A stretch of 64,000 bases of DNA from Streptacidiphilus fuscans (GTDB taxonomy: Bacteria > Actinomycetota > Actinomycetes > Streptomycetales > Streptomycetaceae): positions 1 through 64,000 of the forward strand of contig NZ_JADPRT010000020.1 of the NCBI RefSeq assembly GCF_015690355.1. Reading direction: 5' to 3'. The position numbers and the translations under genes were made by a program. Positions 1 to 8,336 of this stretch are shown here, piece by piece. Within the stretch, counting starts at the first letter, position 1; every line of letters begins with the position of its first letter. The notes below the pieces were generated by a model that had not been told where the DNA came from, did no database searches, and saw nothing but the letters and a program-made list of their open reading frames with translations.

Positions 1-133
1 CAGGGCAGATTGCCCACGTGTTACTCACCCGTTCGCCACTGATCCACCCCGAAGGGCTTCACCGTTCGACTTGCATGTGTTAAGCACGCCGCCAGCGTTC
101 GTCCTGAGCCAGGATCAAACTCTCCGTAAATGC
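1..133 (-). rRNA. rrs: 16S ribosomal RNA, 5' end (partial)
   Basis: The reverse strand carries the universal 5' end of bacterial 16S rRNA, including the AGAGTTTGATCCTGGCTCAG primer region near 103-125. It continues through the actinobacterial V1 region to the window edge, so only about the first 130 bases are present. The 5' boundary is approximate; it is placed just upstream of the TTTACGGAGAG segment. Transcription runs off the left edge, and the rest of the rrn operon lies outside the window. Confidence 0.97.
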
Positions 134-480
134 TTCATTCACGAGAGCGGTGCAGCACCCGGCGGAATAGGCCAGGTCTGCACTCAGCGTCCTCGCTGAA
201 AATTTGTTCTCAAAAGTAACTGGCGTTGACTTTTGGCACGCTGTTGAGTTCTCAAGGAACGGACGCTTCCTTCAGTCCCGTCTCACCGGGCCCTCCGGGC
301 GCTTCCTTCGTTTTCCAGCTTAGCAGATCCGCCGACCGGTTTTTCCGCTTCCCGGCTGGAAAGTCGGGAGTCGCTCGTTTGCGACGTCCGCTACGTTAGC
401 GCATTTTCCGAAGACCGGGAAATCCGCGTTCCGTACGCAAATTCGCACGCCAAATAGAGCTCGTTCCGGCTCGGAAGACA
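134..480 (-). promoter_or_regulatory. rrn operon leader and promoter region
   Basis: This gene-free stretch lies between the tyrS terminator and the 16S gene. It is noticeably more A/T-rich than the flanking genes, as expected for strong rRNA promoters. Read on the minus strand it holds a -10-like TAAGCT at 322-317 and a TAACGT at 398-393. Both are plausible start regions for the tandem promoters usual in Streptomyces rrn operons. No clear -35 hexamer is visible, so individual promoters are not assigned. A 73-codon open frame here shows no coding character. Confidence 0.55.
213..262 (-). promoter_or_regulatory. rRNA leader antitermination/processing element (boxA-like)
   Basis: On the minus strand this segment contains TTGAGAACTCAACAGCGTGC followed by CCAAAAGTCAACGCC. 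This conserved block is found in actinobacterial rRNA leaders, where it overlaps boxA-type antitermination and RNase III processing signals. It sits about 100 bases ahead of the mature 16S 5' end, consistent with that role. Assignment is by resemblance only. Confidence 0.65.
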
Positions 481-630
481 CCGATGCCAACGAGATCGAT
501 CAAGAGAGTGAATCAGCTGCGGGTTGGTCACTTTGGACTGGTGCGGCGGAGCGACGCTCCGTACGACGCATCTGTCCGATTCAGGCGACTCGACCAACAT
601 TAGACCCTGCATAGGTTTACGTCAAACACG

Positions 631-661
631 AAGGGGGAGATGCGTGTCACATCTCCCCCTT
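631..661 (-). terminator. Stem-loop terminator after tyrS
   Basis: A perfect 12-bp stem (AAGGGGGAGATG paired with CATCTCCCCCTT) encloses a 7-base loop. It lies 26 bases past the tyrS stop codon on the minus strand and just before the rrn promoter region. There is no long U-tract, as is common in Streptomyces. Its position would insulate the rrn promoters from tyrS read-through. Confidence 0.75.
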
Positions 662-686
662 TTGGGTGAACGTGCAGGTCAGCGCC

Positions 687-1949
687 TCAGCGGACCAGCT
701 CGACCGCGGCAAGGTTGCGCTTGCCGCGGCGCAGGACCAGCCAGCGGCCGTGGAGCAGGTCGGCCGGCGTGGCCGATGCTGCTTCGTCGTCGATCTTGGT
801 GTTGTTGAGGTAGCCGCCGCCCTCGTTGACCGTTCGGCGGGCGGCCGAACGGCTCGCGGAGAGGCCGGTGGCGACGAACAGGTCCACCAGTTCGCCGAGT
901 TCGGACACCTGCGCGCTCGGCAGCTCGGCGACCGCGGCGGCCAGGGTGCGCTCGTCGAGCTCGGTCAGGTCGCCCTGGCCGAAGAGCGCCTTGGACGCGG
1001 CGACCGCGCGGTCGAGCTGGTCCTGGCCGTGGACGAGAACGGTCAGCTCCTCCGCGAGGGCGCGCTGCGCCGCGCGCTTGAACGGCGCCTCCTCGGTCAG
1101 CCGCTCCAGCTCCTCGATCTCCTCGCGCGACTTGAAGCTGAAGATGCGGAGGAACTTGGAGATGTCGCGGTCGTCCGCGTTGAGCCAGAACTGGTAGAAC
1201 GCGTACGGAGAGGTCAGGTCCGGGTCGAGCCAGACGGTTCCCGTCTCGGTCTTGCCGAACTTGGTGCCGTCCGCCTTGGTGATCAGCGGAGTGGCCAGGG
1301 CGTGCGCGCTGACGCCCTCGGCCTTGCGGATCAGATCGGTGCCGGCCGTCAGGTTTCCCCACTGGTCGCTGCCGCCGGTCTGCAGCATGCAGCCGTGGCG
1401 GCGGTAGAGCTCCAGGAAGTCCAGACCCTGGAGGACCTGGTAGCTGAACTCGGTGTAGCTGATGCCCGCGTCGGAGTTGAGCCGTCGGGCGACGGCCTCC
1501 TTGGCGATCATGTTGTTGACCCGGAAGTACTTGCCGATGTCACGCAGCAGGTTGATCGCGGACATCCCCGAGGTCCAGTCGAGGTTGTTCACCATCTGGG
1601 CGGCGTTCGGCCCGTCGAAGTCGAGGAAGCGCTCGATCTGGGCGCGCAGGCGCCCGACCCACTCCGCGACGGTCTCCGGGTCGTTGAGCACGCGCTCCGC
1701 GGTCGGCTTCGGGTCGCCGATCAGACCGGTGGCCCCACCGACGAGGCCCAGCGGCTTGTTGCCCGCCAGCTGGATCCGCTTCATGGTGAGGATCTGCACC
1801 AGGTTGCCCAGGTGGAGGCTGACCGCGGTCGGGTCGAAGCCGCAATAGAACGTGACCGGGCCGTCCGCGAAGGCCTTGCGCAAGGCGTCCTCGTCGGTGG
1901 AAAGGGCGATGAGCCCACGCCACTGGAGCTCGTCGACGATGTCGGTCAC
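687..1949 (-). CDS. tyrS: Tyrosyl-tRNA synthetase
   Basis: 420-residue class I aminoacyl-tRNA synthetase that charges tRNA-Tyr with tyrosine in the cytoplasm. The HIGH-type motif appears as HLGNL (about residues 46-50) and the KMSKS-type loop as KFGKT (about 230-234). The tyrosine/adenylate-binding segment GGSDQWGN lies near 192-199. The C-terminal 70 residues fit the S4 RNA-binding domain of bacterial TyrRS. The GTG start is preceded by GAGGGA. Length matches the family. The gene lies directly upstream of an rrn operon on the same strand and is separated from it by a strong hairpin. No T-box leader was recognised in the 189 bases upstream. Confidence 0.97.
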   Translation of the reverse strand: MTDIVDELQWRGLIALSTDEDALRKAFADGPVTFYCGFDPTAVSLHLGNLVQILTMKRIQLAGNKPLGLVGGATGLIGDPKPTAERVLNDPETVAEWVGRLRAQIERFLDFDGPNAAQMVNNLDWTSGMSAINLLRDIGKYFRVNNMIAKEAVARRLNSDAGISYTEFSYQVLQGLDFLELYRRHGCMLQTGGSDQWGNLTAGTDLIRKAEGVSAHALATPLITKADGTKFGKTETGTVWLDPDLTSPYAFYQFWLNADDRDISKFLRIFSFKSREEIEELERLTEEAPFKRAAQRALAEELTVLVHGQDQLDRAVAASKALFGQGDLTELDERTLAAAVAELPSAQVSELGELVDLFVATGLSASRSAARRTVNEGGGYLNNTKIDDEAASATPADLLHGRWLVLRRGKRNLAAVELVR

Positions 1950-2138
1950 GATCCCTCGTCTCTTCGTTCGGTCGGTCAGCTCGTTGGTTCGTTCGGCCTG
2001 GTCGGGTCCGGTCGGTGCTGTGTGGTCCGTGCCGTGTCTCCGGTCAGTGCCGTGTACAGGGTCGCTGAAAGGATCCCGTCTTGGCCAATCCGATTCACGG
2101 AGCGGACGGGCCTGGCCCGGGTCTCCCCCGGCGGGCGG

Positions 2139-2789
2139 TCACGCGTCGGGCTTGCGGCGCTTCGGGACGTGGCGGCGGTACGGGCTGACGGTCGGGTCGC
2201 CGTCGATCCAGAAGCGGAGCTCGACGTCGGCGGCCTGGGCGATGCCGGTGCGCGGGCCCTGGCGGATCAGGGTGGGCGCCGGTGGTTCGCCGGAGAGGAT
2301 CCGGAAGACCGGGCCGCCGAGCGGTTCGCCGTCCTGCGCGCGGTCGACGCCGAGTGCCTGGGTGAGCCGCGCCGGGCCCTGGGCGAGCTCGATGTCGCGG
2401 CGGGCGGAGCGGCGGCGTTCGCGGGCGAGGTCGATGCCGTCCACGACCTCGCCGGCGCGGAGCAGCACGGCGCCCGCGGCGGTGCCGGGGCCGGTGACCA
2501 GGTTCATGCAGAAGTGCATGCCGTAGGTGAAGTAGACGTAGACGAAGCCGGGCGGGCCGAACATCACGGCGTTGCGGGCGGTGCGCCCCCGGTAGGCGTG
2601 CGAGGCGGGGTCGGTGTCGCCGGTGTACGCCTCGACCTCGGTGATCCGGACGGCGACCTCGCCGTCCGGTCGCGTGCAGGCCAGGACCCGGCCGAGGAGT
2701 TCGGGGGCGACCTCCGGCGAGGGGCGGTCGAAGAACTCCGTCGTGAGGGGAGTGCGGGGTTCGCTCGGCACGGCACCTGGTTTCGACAC
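2139..2789 (-). CDS. 3-methyladenine DNA glycosylase (AAG/MPG family)
   Basis: 216-residue protein of the alkyladenine DNA glycosylase family, which excises alkylated purines and hypoxanthine to start base-excision repair. The catalytic-acid motif EVEAY (about 51-55), the following SHAYRG and RN-VMF segments and the YVYFTYGMH-CMN block align with human AAG. The GTG start is chosen because the motif order begins soon after it. The gene is upstream of tyrS on the same strand, separated by 189 bp. It is divergent from the PEBP gene across a 70-bp promoter interval. Length is normal for bacterial members. Confidence 0.93.
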   Translation of the reverse strand: MSKPGAVPSEPRTPLTTEFFDRPSPEVAPELLGRVLACTRPDGEVAVRITEVEAYTGDTDPASHAYRGRTARNAVMFGPPGFVYVYFTYGMHFCMNLVTGPGTAAGAVLLRAGEVVDGIDLARERRRSARRDIELAQGPARLTQALGVDRAQDGEPLGGPVFRILSGEPPAPTLIRQGPRTGIAQAADVELRFWIDGDPTVSPYRRHVPKRRKPDA

Positions 2790-2859
2790 ACCGCGAGACT
2801 AGGCTGACCGGCAGACTTCGAGCGAACCAGTTCTGCCGAAACCACAGGAGGCTGACGAC

Positions 2860-3390
2860 ATGTCGGAGCCCAAGCGGCGTCCGCTCCCGCACGACTTCCA
2901 CCCGCCGGTCGCGTCGATCACCGTCACCAGCGACGACGTCTCCGACGGCGGGGTGCTGCCCGACGCGCAGGTGTACGCGCACGGGAACACCTCGCCGCAG
3001 CTGAGCTGGTCCGGTGCCCCGGCCGGGACCAAGAGCTACGCGGTCACCTGCTACGACCCGGACGCGCCGACCGGCAGCGGTTTCTGGCACTGGACCGTCT
3101 TCGACATCCCCGCCGACGTCACCGAGCTGCCGACGGGCGCCGGCAGCGGGGACTTCAAGGGGCTCCCGGCCGGGGCCGTGCAGGTGCGCAACGACTACGG
3201 GACGCGGGACTTCGGCGGCGCCGCGCCGCCGCCCGGGGACGGGCCGCACCGGTACGTGTTCACGGTCTACGCCGTGGACCAGGAGAAGCTCGACCCGGAC
3301 GCCGACGCGTCGCCCGCCGTGGTCGGGTTCAACCTGCGTTTCCACGCGATCGGGCGCGGTCAGCTGGTCGCGGAGTACGAGCACCCGTAA
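2860..3390 (+). CDS. YbhB/YbcL-type phosphatidylethanolamine-binding (PEBP) family protein
   Basis: 176-residue homologue of the Raf-kinase-inhibitor-like YbhB/YbcL family. Family signatures are visible: the D-PDAPTGSGFWHW block (about 67-79), the SPQLSW segment and GPHRYVFTVYA near 127-137. There is no signal peptide, so a cytoplasmic location is likely. A strong AGGAGG lies just before the ATG. PEBP proteins bind small anionic ligands; the bacterial role is not settled and none can be read from this context. The gene is monocistronic and divergent from the DNA glycosylase gene. Confidence 0.9.
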   Translation: MSEPKRRPLPHDFHPPVASITVTSDDVSDGGVLPDAQVYAHGNTSPQLSWSGAPAGTKSYAVTCYDPDAPTGSGFWHWTVFDIPADVTELPTGAGSGDFKGLPAGAVQVRNDYGTRDFGGAAPPPGDGPHRYVFTVYAVDQEKLDPDADASPAVVGFNLRFHAIGRGQLVAEYEHP

Positions 3391-3558
3391 CCGGCACGCG
3401 GCACCAGCACCTGCGACAACCAGCGGCAATGAACACGCGGTGACGACCAGACCGTAACCCCCAGGTCACCGAAATTGCGTTGTCCCGGCATCCGGGCCGC
3501 CCGCAGAGTGGACCCACCGTCCACCTGGGGCGGACCGGGAACGGGAGGTGGCTTGGCC

Positions 3559-4083
3559 ATGCGCAAGACTCTGGTGCTGAACGCGACGTACGAGCCGCTG
3601 GCGGCCGTGACGCTGCAGCGCGCGGTGGTGCTGGTACTCCAGGACAAGGCCGTGGTCGAGCACGCCCACCCGGTACGACGGGTGCGCGGTACCAATGTGG
3701 AAGTGCCGATGCCACGGGTCGTCAGACTCAAGCGGTACGTACGGGTGCCGTTCCGACAACGGGCGGCGTGGTCGCGGCGCGGTGTGCTGGCCCGGGACAA
3801 CTTCCGCTGCGCGTACTGCGGTCGGAAGGCCACCACGGTCGACCACGTGCTGCCGCGGTCACGCGGTGGGCAGGACACCTGGCTGAACACGGTGGCGGCC
3901 TGCGCGGCGGACAACCACCGGAAGGCGGACCGGACTCCGGAGCAGGCGGGCATGAAGCTGCTGCACCGCCCTTTCGAACCGACGCCCGACGCGGCGCTGA
4001 TCGCCGCGCTCGGGCTGACCGTCGACGGCCGCCCCGTGGTCCGGGACCGCGATCGGGACCGGGATCGGGACCGCGCGGCGTGA
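3559..4083 (+). CDS. HNH endonuclease domain protein
   Basis: 174-residue protein with an HNH nuclease fold near residues 80-125. CAYCGRK gives the first zinc-knuckle half, DHVLPRSRGG carries the HNH histidine, and WLNTV supplies the Asn. The second knuckle reads CAADN rather than the usual CxxCN, so one zinc ligand may be missing. The N-terminal 70 residues (LVLNATYEPL...) match the domain common to actinobacterial HNH proteins of this size. ATG 3559 is preferred over an upstream in-frame start because GGGAGGTG lies 8 bases before it. The C-terminus is a run of Arg-Asp repeats. The function in the cell is unknown. Confidence 0.85.
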   Translation: MRKTLVLNATYEPLAAVTLQRAVVLVLQDKAVVEHAHPVRRVRGTNVEVPMPRVVRLKRYVRVPFRQRAAWSRRGVLARDNFRCAYCGRKATTVDHVLPRSRGGQDTWLNTVAACAADNHRKADRTPEQAGMKLLHRPFEPTPDAALIAALGLTVDGRPVVRDRDRDRDRDRAA

Positions 4084-4100
4084 CGGCGCAGCGCCGCGCG
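4072..4100. terminator. Hairpin between convergent genes
   Basis: A 9-bp stem (CGCGCGGCG with CGCCGCGCG) surrounds an 11-base loop that includes the stop codon of the HNH gene. It lies between two converging genes and could end transcription from the plus strand. There is no T-tract. Confidence 0.45.
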
Positions 4101-4123
4101 CCAGGCTCCCACGGTGGTGCGGG

Positions 4124-4151
4124 TCAGCTCGCGGCGGTCAGCTGGCGGCGG
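4124..4151. repeat. 14-bp tandem duplication at a gene's 3' end
   Basis: TCAGCTCGCGGCGG is followed directly by TCAGCTGGCGGCGG. On the minus strand the upstream copy contains the stop codon of the beta-propeller gene, and the second copy repeats the stop just beyond it. It has no evident function. Confidence 0.6.
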
Positions 4152-6210
4152 TCCAGGCGGTGACGGCGGTGCTGTAGCTGCCGGTGTACTCCGGCAGCGC
4201 CACCACCGTGCTGCCCCGGTAGAGCACCCGGCCCGAGCCGAGGAGCGAACCGGTGCCCTGCGGGAAGGTTCCGCCGACCGTCTCGGTGCCCGAGGTCAGG
4301 TCGAAGTGGCTGAGGCGGGCGGGCTGGCCGAGCCGTTCGTCGGTGGCGACGACCGCGTCGTTGCCGTCGATGCCGACCGGCACGCCCGCGCCCTTCTCCT
4401 GGGCGGTGGTGCGCCACAGCTGCTTGCCGCTGATCAGGTCGAACGCGGTGATCACGGCGGGCCCGGAGGCGGCCGCGGAGGACTGCGCCGAGGGGCTGAC
4501 CGCCGCGACCATGGTGTTCCCGGCGAAGAAGAGCGCCGGGTCCGGGTCGAAGCTGCCGTGGGTCGAGTCGATGGTGCCGCCGGACTGGGAGACCGGGATG
4601 GTCGCCTCCGGGTTGCCCTTGGCGTCCCACGCCTTGATCTGGTCCTGGGTGGGGTCGCTCATGTGGACGCTGACGACTGCGGGGTCGGCCGACAGCACGG
4701 TGTACGACTGGGCGTTGGACGGCAGACCCCGGTACCAGATCAGGTTGCCGGTGTTGGGGTCGAGCGAGAGGATCTGCTGCTTGATCGAGGTGTCGGCGCA
4801 GGTGCTCTGGACCAGCAGCGCGGTGCCGTCGCCGCTGCCGGAGAGCGCGCAGTACTTCCCCGGTCCGCCGTAGCTCCAGGACTGCTTGCCGGTGGTCGCG
4901 TCGTAACCGGTGGCGGAGTTGCCGACGGCCACGACCCTGCTGTCCGTCACCGTCACGGACGCGCCGAAGCTGTTGCTGTTGCCGCCCGAGAGCGTGGCGT
5001 TCCACTTGGCCTGGCCGCTGGAGGTGTCGACCGCGACCAGCTCCGAGCAGGCCTGGTTGCCACCGGGCTGGGACTGGAAGACCACCGCGCCGATGCCCGC
5101 GCTGTTGACCGAACTCGACATCGCGCAGGGGACGGCGCCGTTGCTGGGCGGCGTCACACTCCAGAGCTTGTGGCCGTCGGTCGTGGAGTAGGCGGTGACG
5201 CCGAGTCCGTCGCCGCGCACGACGGCGTTGCTGAGCAGCCAGGAGCCGACCAGGCCGTCATTGGCGTTGCCGCCGTTGGCGGTCGCTCCGGCGTCGGCCG
5301 GGGCGGCCCAGGACTTGGTGTGGTTGACGCCGATGTTCGCCTGAGGCTGGGCGGCGGCGCCGGCGGCGCTCGACGGCGAGGATCCGCTGGAACCGCTCCC
5401 GGCGACCCAGATGCCCGCGCCGCCGAGCACGACCAGCGCGACGGCGGCGATGCCGACGCGCGTCATCAGGGTCTTCCGGTCGCCGTTCGGCCCGCCTCCG
5501 AGCGCGGCGACGGCGCGGTCGCGCAGGGCTGACACTCCGTCACCTTGCGGCGCGGGGGCGGCTCCCCGGCCACGCCGCTCGCGTCGGCTGACGGCGGTGG
5601 CGCCGGCTGCGGTGGCGTCGGCGGTGCCGGAGTCGGTCGCGTCGGGGTCGGATGCGGCGTCGGGCGAGAGGTCGGAGTGGAGGGCGGATTCCTGCTCGGG
5701 GGCCGTCGCCTGGGCCGGGAAGGGGAGGTCCGTGCCGATCCCGCCGCTGATCCCGTCACCGACCCCGTTTCCGACGCCTTCTGCCGTCCAGTAGGGCTGC
5801 TCGGTGGTCTGGACGCCCTGGAACCCTTCGACGCCCTGCGCGTCCTGGCCGTAGTAGGCGTACTGCTGCGGGTCGTACGTCTGCGCGTCGTATCCCTGTG
5901 CGTCGTACGTCTGCGGCTGATCCGGTGTCGCGTAGGGGTACGACTGCTGGTAGCCCGAGGGGTCGTAGTAACTGCCGTCGTACGTGCCCGTACCGCCCTC
6001 GTACGTGCCTGCGTACGTCCCGTCGTACGTGGCCTCGTAGCCGGTGGGCTGGGCGTAGTAGCCCTCGGTCGGCGGCGGGGTCTGCTGCTCGGCATAGCCG
6101 GAGTAGTCGTACTGCCGCGCACCGTAGGGGTCGTACGGCTGCTGCTGCCAGTACTGCTGCTGCTCCTGCGGGCTATCGCCCGGCATCCCGGTGGTGTCGT
6201 CTCGTTCCAT
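4138..6210 (-). CDS. Membrane-anchored PQQ-type beta-propeller protein with disordered N-terminus
   Basis: 690-residue protein with three parts. Residues 1 to about 190 are rich in Gln, Tyr, Pro and Gly (many YD, YG and QQ pairs) and likely disordered and cytoplasmic. One transmembrane helix lies near 235-255 (GIAAVALVVLGGAGIWVAGS). The remainder resembles PQQ_2/WD-like propeller blades with recurrent G-W and D-TSG-Q-W patterns. The fold is used for protein interaction or as an extracytoplasmic scaffold; no enzymatic residues are apparent. ATG 6210 is chosen because longer forms would overlap the pterin dehydratase gene. Spacing to that gene is 44 bp, so they may be co-transcribed. The function is unknown. 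Confidence 0.78.
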   Translation of the reverse strand: MERDDTTGMPGDSPQEQQQYWQQQPYDPYGARQYDYSGYAEQQTPPPTEGYYAQPTGYEATYDGTYAGTYEGGTGTYDGSYYDPSGYQQSYPYATPDQPQTYDAQGYDAQTYDPQQYAYYGQDAQGVEGFQGVQTTEQPYWTAEGVGNGVGDGISGGIGTDLPFPAQATAPEQESALHSDLSPDAASDPDATDSGTADATAAGATAVSRRERRGRGAAPAPQGDGVSALRDRAVAALGGGPNGDRKTLMTRVGIAAVALVVLGGAGIWVAGSGSSGSSPSSAAGAAAQPQANIGVNHTKSWAAPADAGATANGGNANDGLVGSWLLSNAVVRGDGLGVTAYSTTDGHKLWSVTPPSNGAVPCAMSSSVNSAGIGAVVFQSQPGGNQACSELVAVDTSSGQAKWNATLSGGNSNSFGASVTVTDSRVVAVGNSATGYDATTGKQSWSYGGPGKYCALSGSGDGTALLVQSTCADTSIKQQILSLDPNTGNLIWYRGLPSNAQSYTVLSADPAVVSVHMSDPTQDQIKAWDAKGNPEATIPVSQSGGTIDSTHGSFDPDPALFFAGNTMVAAVSPSAQSSAAASGPAVITAFDLISGKQLWRTTAQEKGAGVPVGIDGNDAVVATDERLGQPARLSHFDLTSGTETVGGTFPQGTGSLLGSGRVLYRGSTVVALPEYTGSYSTAVTAWTAAS

Positions 6211-6254
6211 GGGTCCCGTACCGCTCCCGCCTGCCTGATGCGCGAGCCAGCATC

Positions 6255-6554
6255 TCATGCCTCCGCGAGGGCGGCGGCATCGATGAGGGCGGCGAGCCTC
6301 AGATCCAGGGCGGTGACACCGCCCGAGGAGTGGGTGGAGAGCGTGAAGTGCAGGTTCCGCCAGCGGATGTCGATGTCCGGGTGGTGGTCCATCGCCTCGG
6401 CCTGTTCCGCGACGGCGACGACGATGCGGATCGCCGCCGGGAAGTCCCTGGCCTGCACGGTCCGCCGGATCGAGTCGCCCTCGAGGTGCCACTCGGGCAG
6501 GGACCGGAGCCCGTCGGTGAGTTGCTCGTCGGTGAGGAGGTCACGCGTACTCAT
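6255..6554 (-). CDS. 4a-hydroxytetrahydrobiopterin dehydratase
   Basis: 99-residue pterin-4a-carbinolamine dehydratase (PCD/DCoH family), which dehydrates 4a-hydroxy-tetrahydropterin during pterin recycling. The signature MDHHPDIDIRW, with its paired histidines, and the later L-TH segment ending in the conserved TALD region are present. The N-terminal LTDEQL and L-EW-LEGD segments are also typical. The start at MSTRDLL was preferred over a start three codons upstream; neither has a strong ribosome-binding site. No pterin-dependent hydroxylase is encoded in the window. Length is standard. Confidence 0.92.
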   Translation of the reverse strand: MSTRDLLTDEQLTDGLRSLPEWHLEGDSIRRTVQARDFPAAIRIVVAVAEQAEAMDHHPDIDIRWRNLHFTLSTHSSGGVTALDLRLAALIDAAALAEA

Positions 6555-6580
6555 GCGCAGCACGCTACTCGCCGAGAACG

Positions 6581-6622
6581 CACGAGACCCCGGCGCGCGG
6601 GACGGCGCGCCGGGGTCTCGTG
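6581..6622 (-). terminator. Strong 18-bp stem terminator after the SPFH gene
   Basis: A perfect 18-bp stem (CACGAGACCCCGGCGCGC and its complement) encloses the 6-base loop GGGACG. It lies 50 bases past the stop codon of the SPFH protein gene, on the minus strand. No U-tract follows, but the stem is the longest uninterrupted one in this part of the window. Confidence 0.8.
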
Positions 6623-6671
6623 CGGGATCAGCAGAGTCAGCAGAGTCAAGGGACTCAGCAGAGCCGCGGGG

Positions 6672-7658
6672 TCACTCCGGGTCGAGCTCCGGGCGCTCGG
6701 TGCGCTTGTCCAGGTTCGGGGTGCTGCCGTTGGCGGCGGTCACCGCCGCGCCGTCGGCCGGGCCGCCCATGCCGGGGACGCCCTTGGGGGCCATCCCGGC
6801 GAAGGCGCCGCCGACGCCCTTGAGCGCGTCGCCGACCTCGCTGGGGATGATCCACAGCTTGTTGGCGTCGCCCTGGGCGATCTGCGGGAGGGTCTCCAGG
6901 TACTTGTAGGCGAGCAGCTTCTGGTCCGCGTCGCCGGAGTGGATGGCGTCGAAGACCGTGCGGATCGCGGCGGCCTCACCGTCGGCGCGCAGCACGGCGG
7001 CCTGTGCCTCACCCTCGGCCTGGAGCACGTCGGCCTGCTTCTTGCCCTCCGCCTTGAGGATCGCCGACTGCCGCTCACCCTCGGCCTGGAGGATCGCCGC
7101 GCGCTTGTCACGGTCGGCGCGCATCTGCTTCTCCATCGAGTCCTGGATGGAGGTCGGCGGCTCGATCGCCTTGAGCTCGACGCGGTTGACGCGGATGCCC
7201 CACTTGCCGGTGGCCTCGTCCAGCACGCCGCGCAGACCGGCGTTGATGGTCTCGCGGGAGGTGAGCGTCGACTCCAGGTCCATCGAACCGATGATGTTGC
7301 GCAGCGTGGTGATGGTCAGCTGCTCGATGGCCTGGAGGTAGCTCTGCACCTCGTAGGTGGCCGCGCGCGGGTCGGTGACCTGGAAGTAGATCACCGTGTC
7401 GATGTTCACCACCAGGTTGTCCTGGGTGATGACCGGCTGCGGCGGGAACGGCTGGACCTGCTCGCGCAGGTCGAGGCGGTTGCGCACGGTGTCTATGAAC
7501 GGCACCACGATGTTGAGCCCGGCGTTGAGCGTGCGCGTGTACCGGCCGAAGCGCTCCACGATGGCCGCTTGGGCCTGCGGGATCACCTGGATCGTCCGCA
7601 GCAGGACGACGAACACGAACACCGCCACGATGACCAGGACGATGATCACGGTTTCCAC
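6672..7658 (-). CDS. SPFH/Band 7 (stomatin-like) membrane protein
   Basis: 328-residue slipin/QmcA-like protein. One N-terminal transmembrane segment (about 3-22, VIIVLVIVAVFVFVVLL) precedes the SPFH domain (about 23-180; ERFGRYTRTLNAGLN and DTVIYFQVTDPR are typical). An Ala/Glu/Gln-rich coiled coil (about 175-235; repeated ILQAEG, ILKAEG, VLQAEG units) follows, then a Gly/Pro-rich tail. Such proteins oligomerise into ring-like membrane microdomain scaffolds. The GTG start has GAGGGAG just upstream. An NfeD-domain protein is encoded 138 bp upstream on the same strand, the classic NfeD-SPFH partnership. Confidence 0.92.
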   Translation of the reverse strand: METVIIVLVIVAVFVFVVLLRTIQVIPQAQAAIVERFGRYTRTLNAGLNIVVPFIDTVRNRLDLREQVQPFPPQPVITQDNLVVNIDTVIYFQVTDPRAATYEVQSYLQAIEQLTITTLRNIIGSMDLESTLTSRETINAGLRGVLDEATGKWGIRVNRVELKAIEPPTSIQDSMEKQMRADRDKRAAILQAEGERQSAILKAEGKKQADVLQAEGEAQAAVLRADGEAAAIRTVFDAIHSGDADQKLLAYKYLETLPQIAQGDANKLWIIPSEVGDALKGVGGAFAGMAPKGVPGMGGPADGAAVTAANGSTPNLDKRTERPELDPE

Positions 7659-7756
7659 AGGGACTCCCTCGACAGACCCTCGAACAACTTGACGCTGACG
7701 CTGTGTGCATTGACGCTGTGCGATTTTGACGTTGTGTGGCTAGGTACCCAGCAGGA

Positions 7757-7775
7757 CCGCCCGCGACGCGGGCGG
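7757..7775 (-). other. Hairpin and direct repeats between nfeD-like and SPFH genes
   Basis: CCGCCCGCG-A-CGCGGGCGG forms a compact hairpin just after the NfeD-like gene. It is followed (7740 down to 7689) by three imperfect copies of a TTGACGCTGTGTG-like segment. The hairpin could lower read-through into the SPFH gene, and the repeats may hold a separate promoter. Neither has been shown. Confidence 0.4.
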
Positions 7776-7796
7776 ACAGGGGGCGCAGGGAGTGCG

Positions 7797-8228
7797 TCAG
7801 AGCACGACGGCGGTCGCACCGTCGATCTCCGCGACGCTGACCTTCTCCCCCGGCTCGAAGACCTGACCCGCCGCCAGCGCACGCGCGGACCAGATCTCGC
7901 CCTTGAGCTTGATCCGTCCGTCGTGCTCGTCGACGCGTTCCAGCACGACGGCCTCCGCCCCCTTCAGCGCCTCGATCCCGTGCCGGACCGAAAGAGCGCT
8001 GCGCCGTTGGCGTTTGGCGATCGGTCGGACGAGGACGAGGAGACCGACGGTGGTGGCGAGGAAGACGACGAACTGCACGACGATCCCGCCGCCGAGCCCG
8101 GCCGTCAGCGACGCCGCACCCGCTCCGATCCCGAACATGACGAACTCGATCGCGGCGGTGTGCACCACGGGGGCGCACAGCAACACCGCAACCAGCAGCC
8201 ACCATGCCCAACTCTCCACGGGAACCAT
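7797..8228 (-). CDS. NfeD-like membrane protein
   Basis: 143-residue protein with two to three transmembrane helices (about 8-60, with Ala/Gly/Val-rich segments). A C-terminal OB-fold NfeD domain follows (about 80-143; GIEALKGAEAVVLE and GEIWSARAL are characteristic). It corresponds to the short NfeD class that lacks the ClpP-type protease domain. Genes of this class sit beside SPFH genes in many bacteria, and the proteins are thought to act together in membrane microdomains. The gene reads ahead of the SPFH gene here, which supports that pairing. Confidence 0.88.
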   Translation of the reverse strand: MVPVESWAWWLLVAVLLCAPVVHTAAIEFVMFGIGAGAASLTAGLGGGIVVQFVVFLATTVGLLVLVRPIAKRQRRSALSVRHGIEALKGAEAVVLERVDEHDGRIKLKGEIWSARALAAGQVFEPGEKVSVAEIDGATAVVL

Positions 8229-8336
8229 GGTAGTTGCGCGACTGGTCCGCCGTCAGGAAACGGAGGCAAAGATCATCACAACAAGGGCACGACGGACACC
8301 CCCGCCGGAAAGGACGGCGCGTCAGCCTGACCGACA

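Noticed and set aside
391..612. 73-codon minus-strand open frame upstream of the rrn leader
   Set aside because: It lies in the rRNA promoter/leader region, lacks a ribosome-binding site and shows no coding bias.
1950..2138. T-box riboswitch upstream of tyrS
   Set aside because: No T-box core (the tRNA acceptor-end binding bulge) or terminator/antiterminator pair is visible; the region is only T/G-rich repeats of GGTCGGT.
666..2807. Long plus-strand open frame antisense to tyrS and the DNA glycosylase gene
   Set aside because: It is a high-GC shadow of well-supported minus-strand genes, with Arg/Gly/Leu-rich sequence and no family resemblance.
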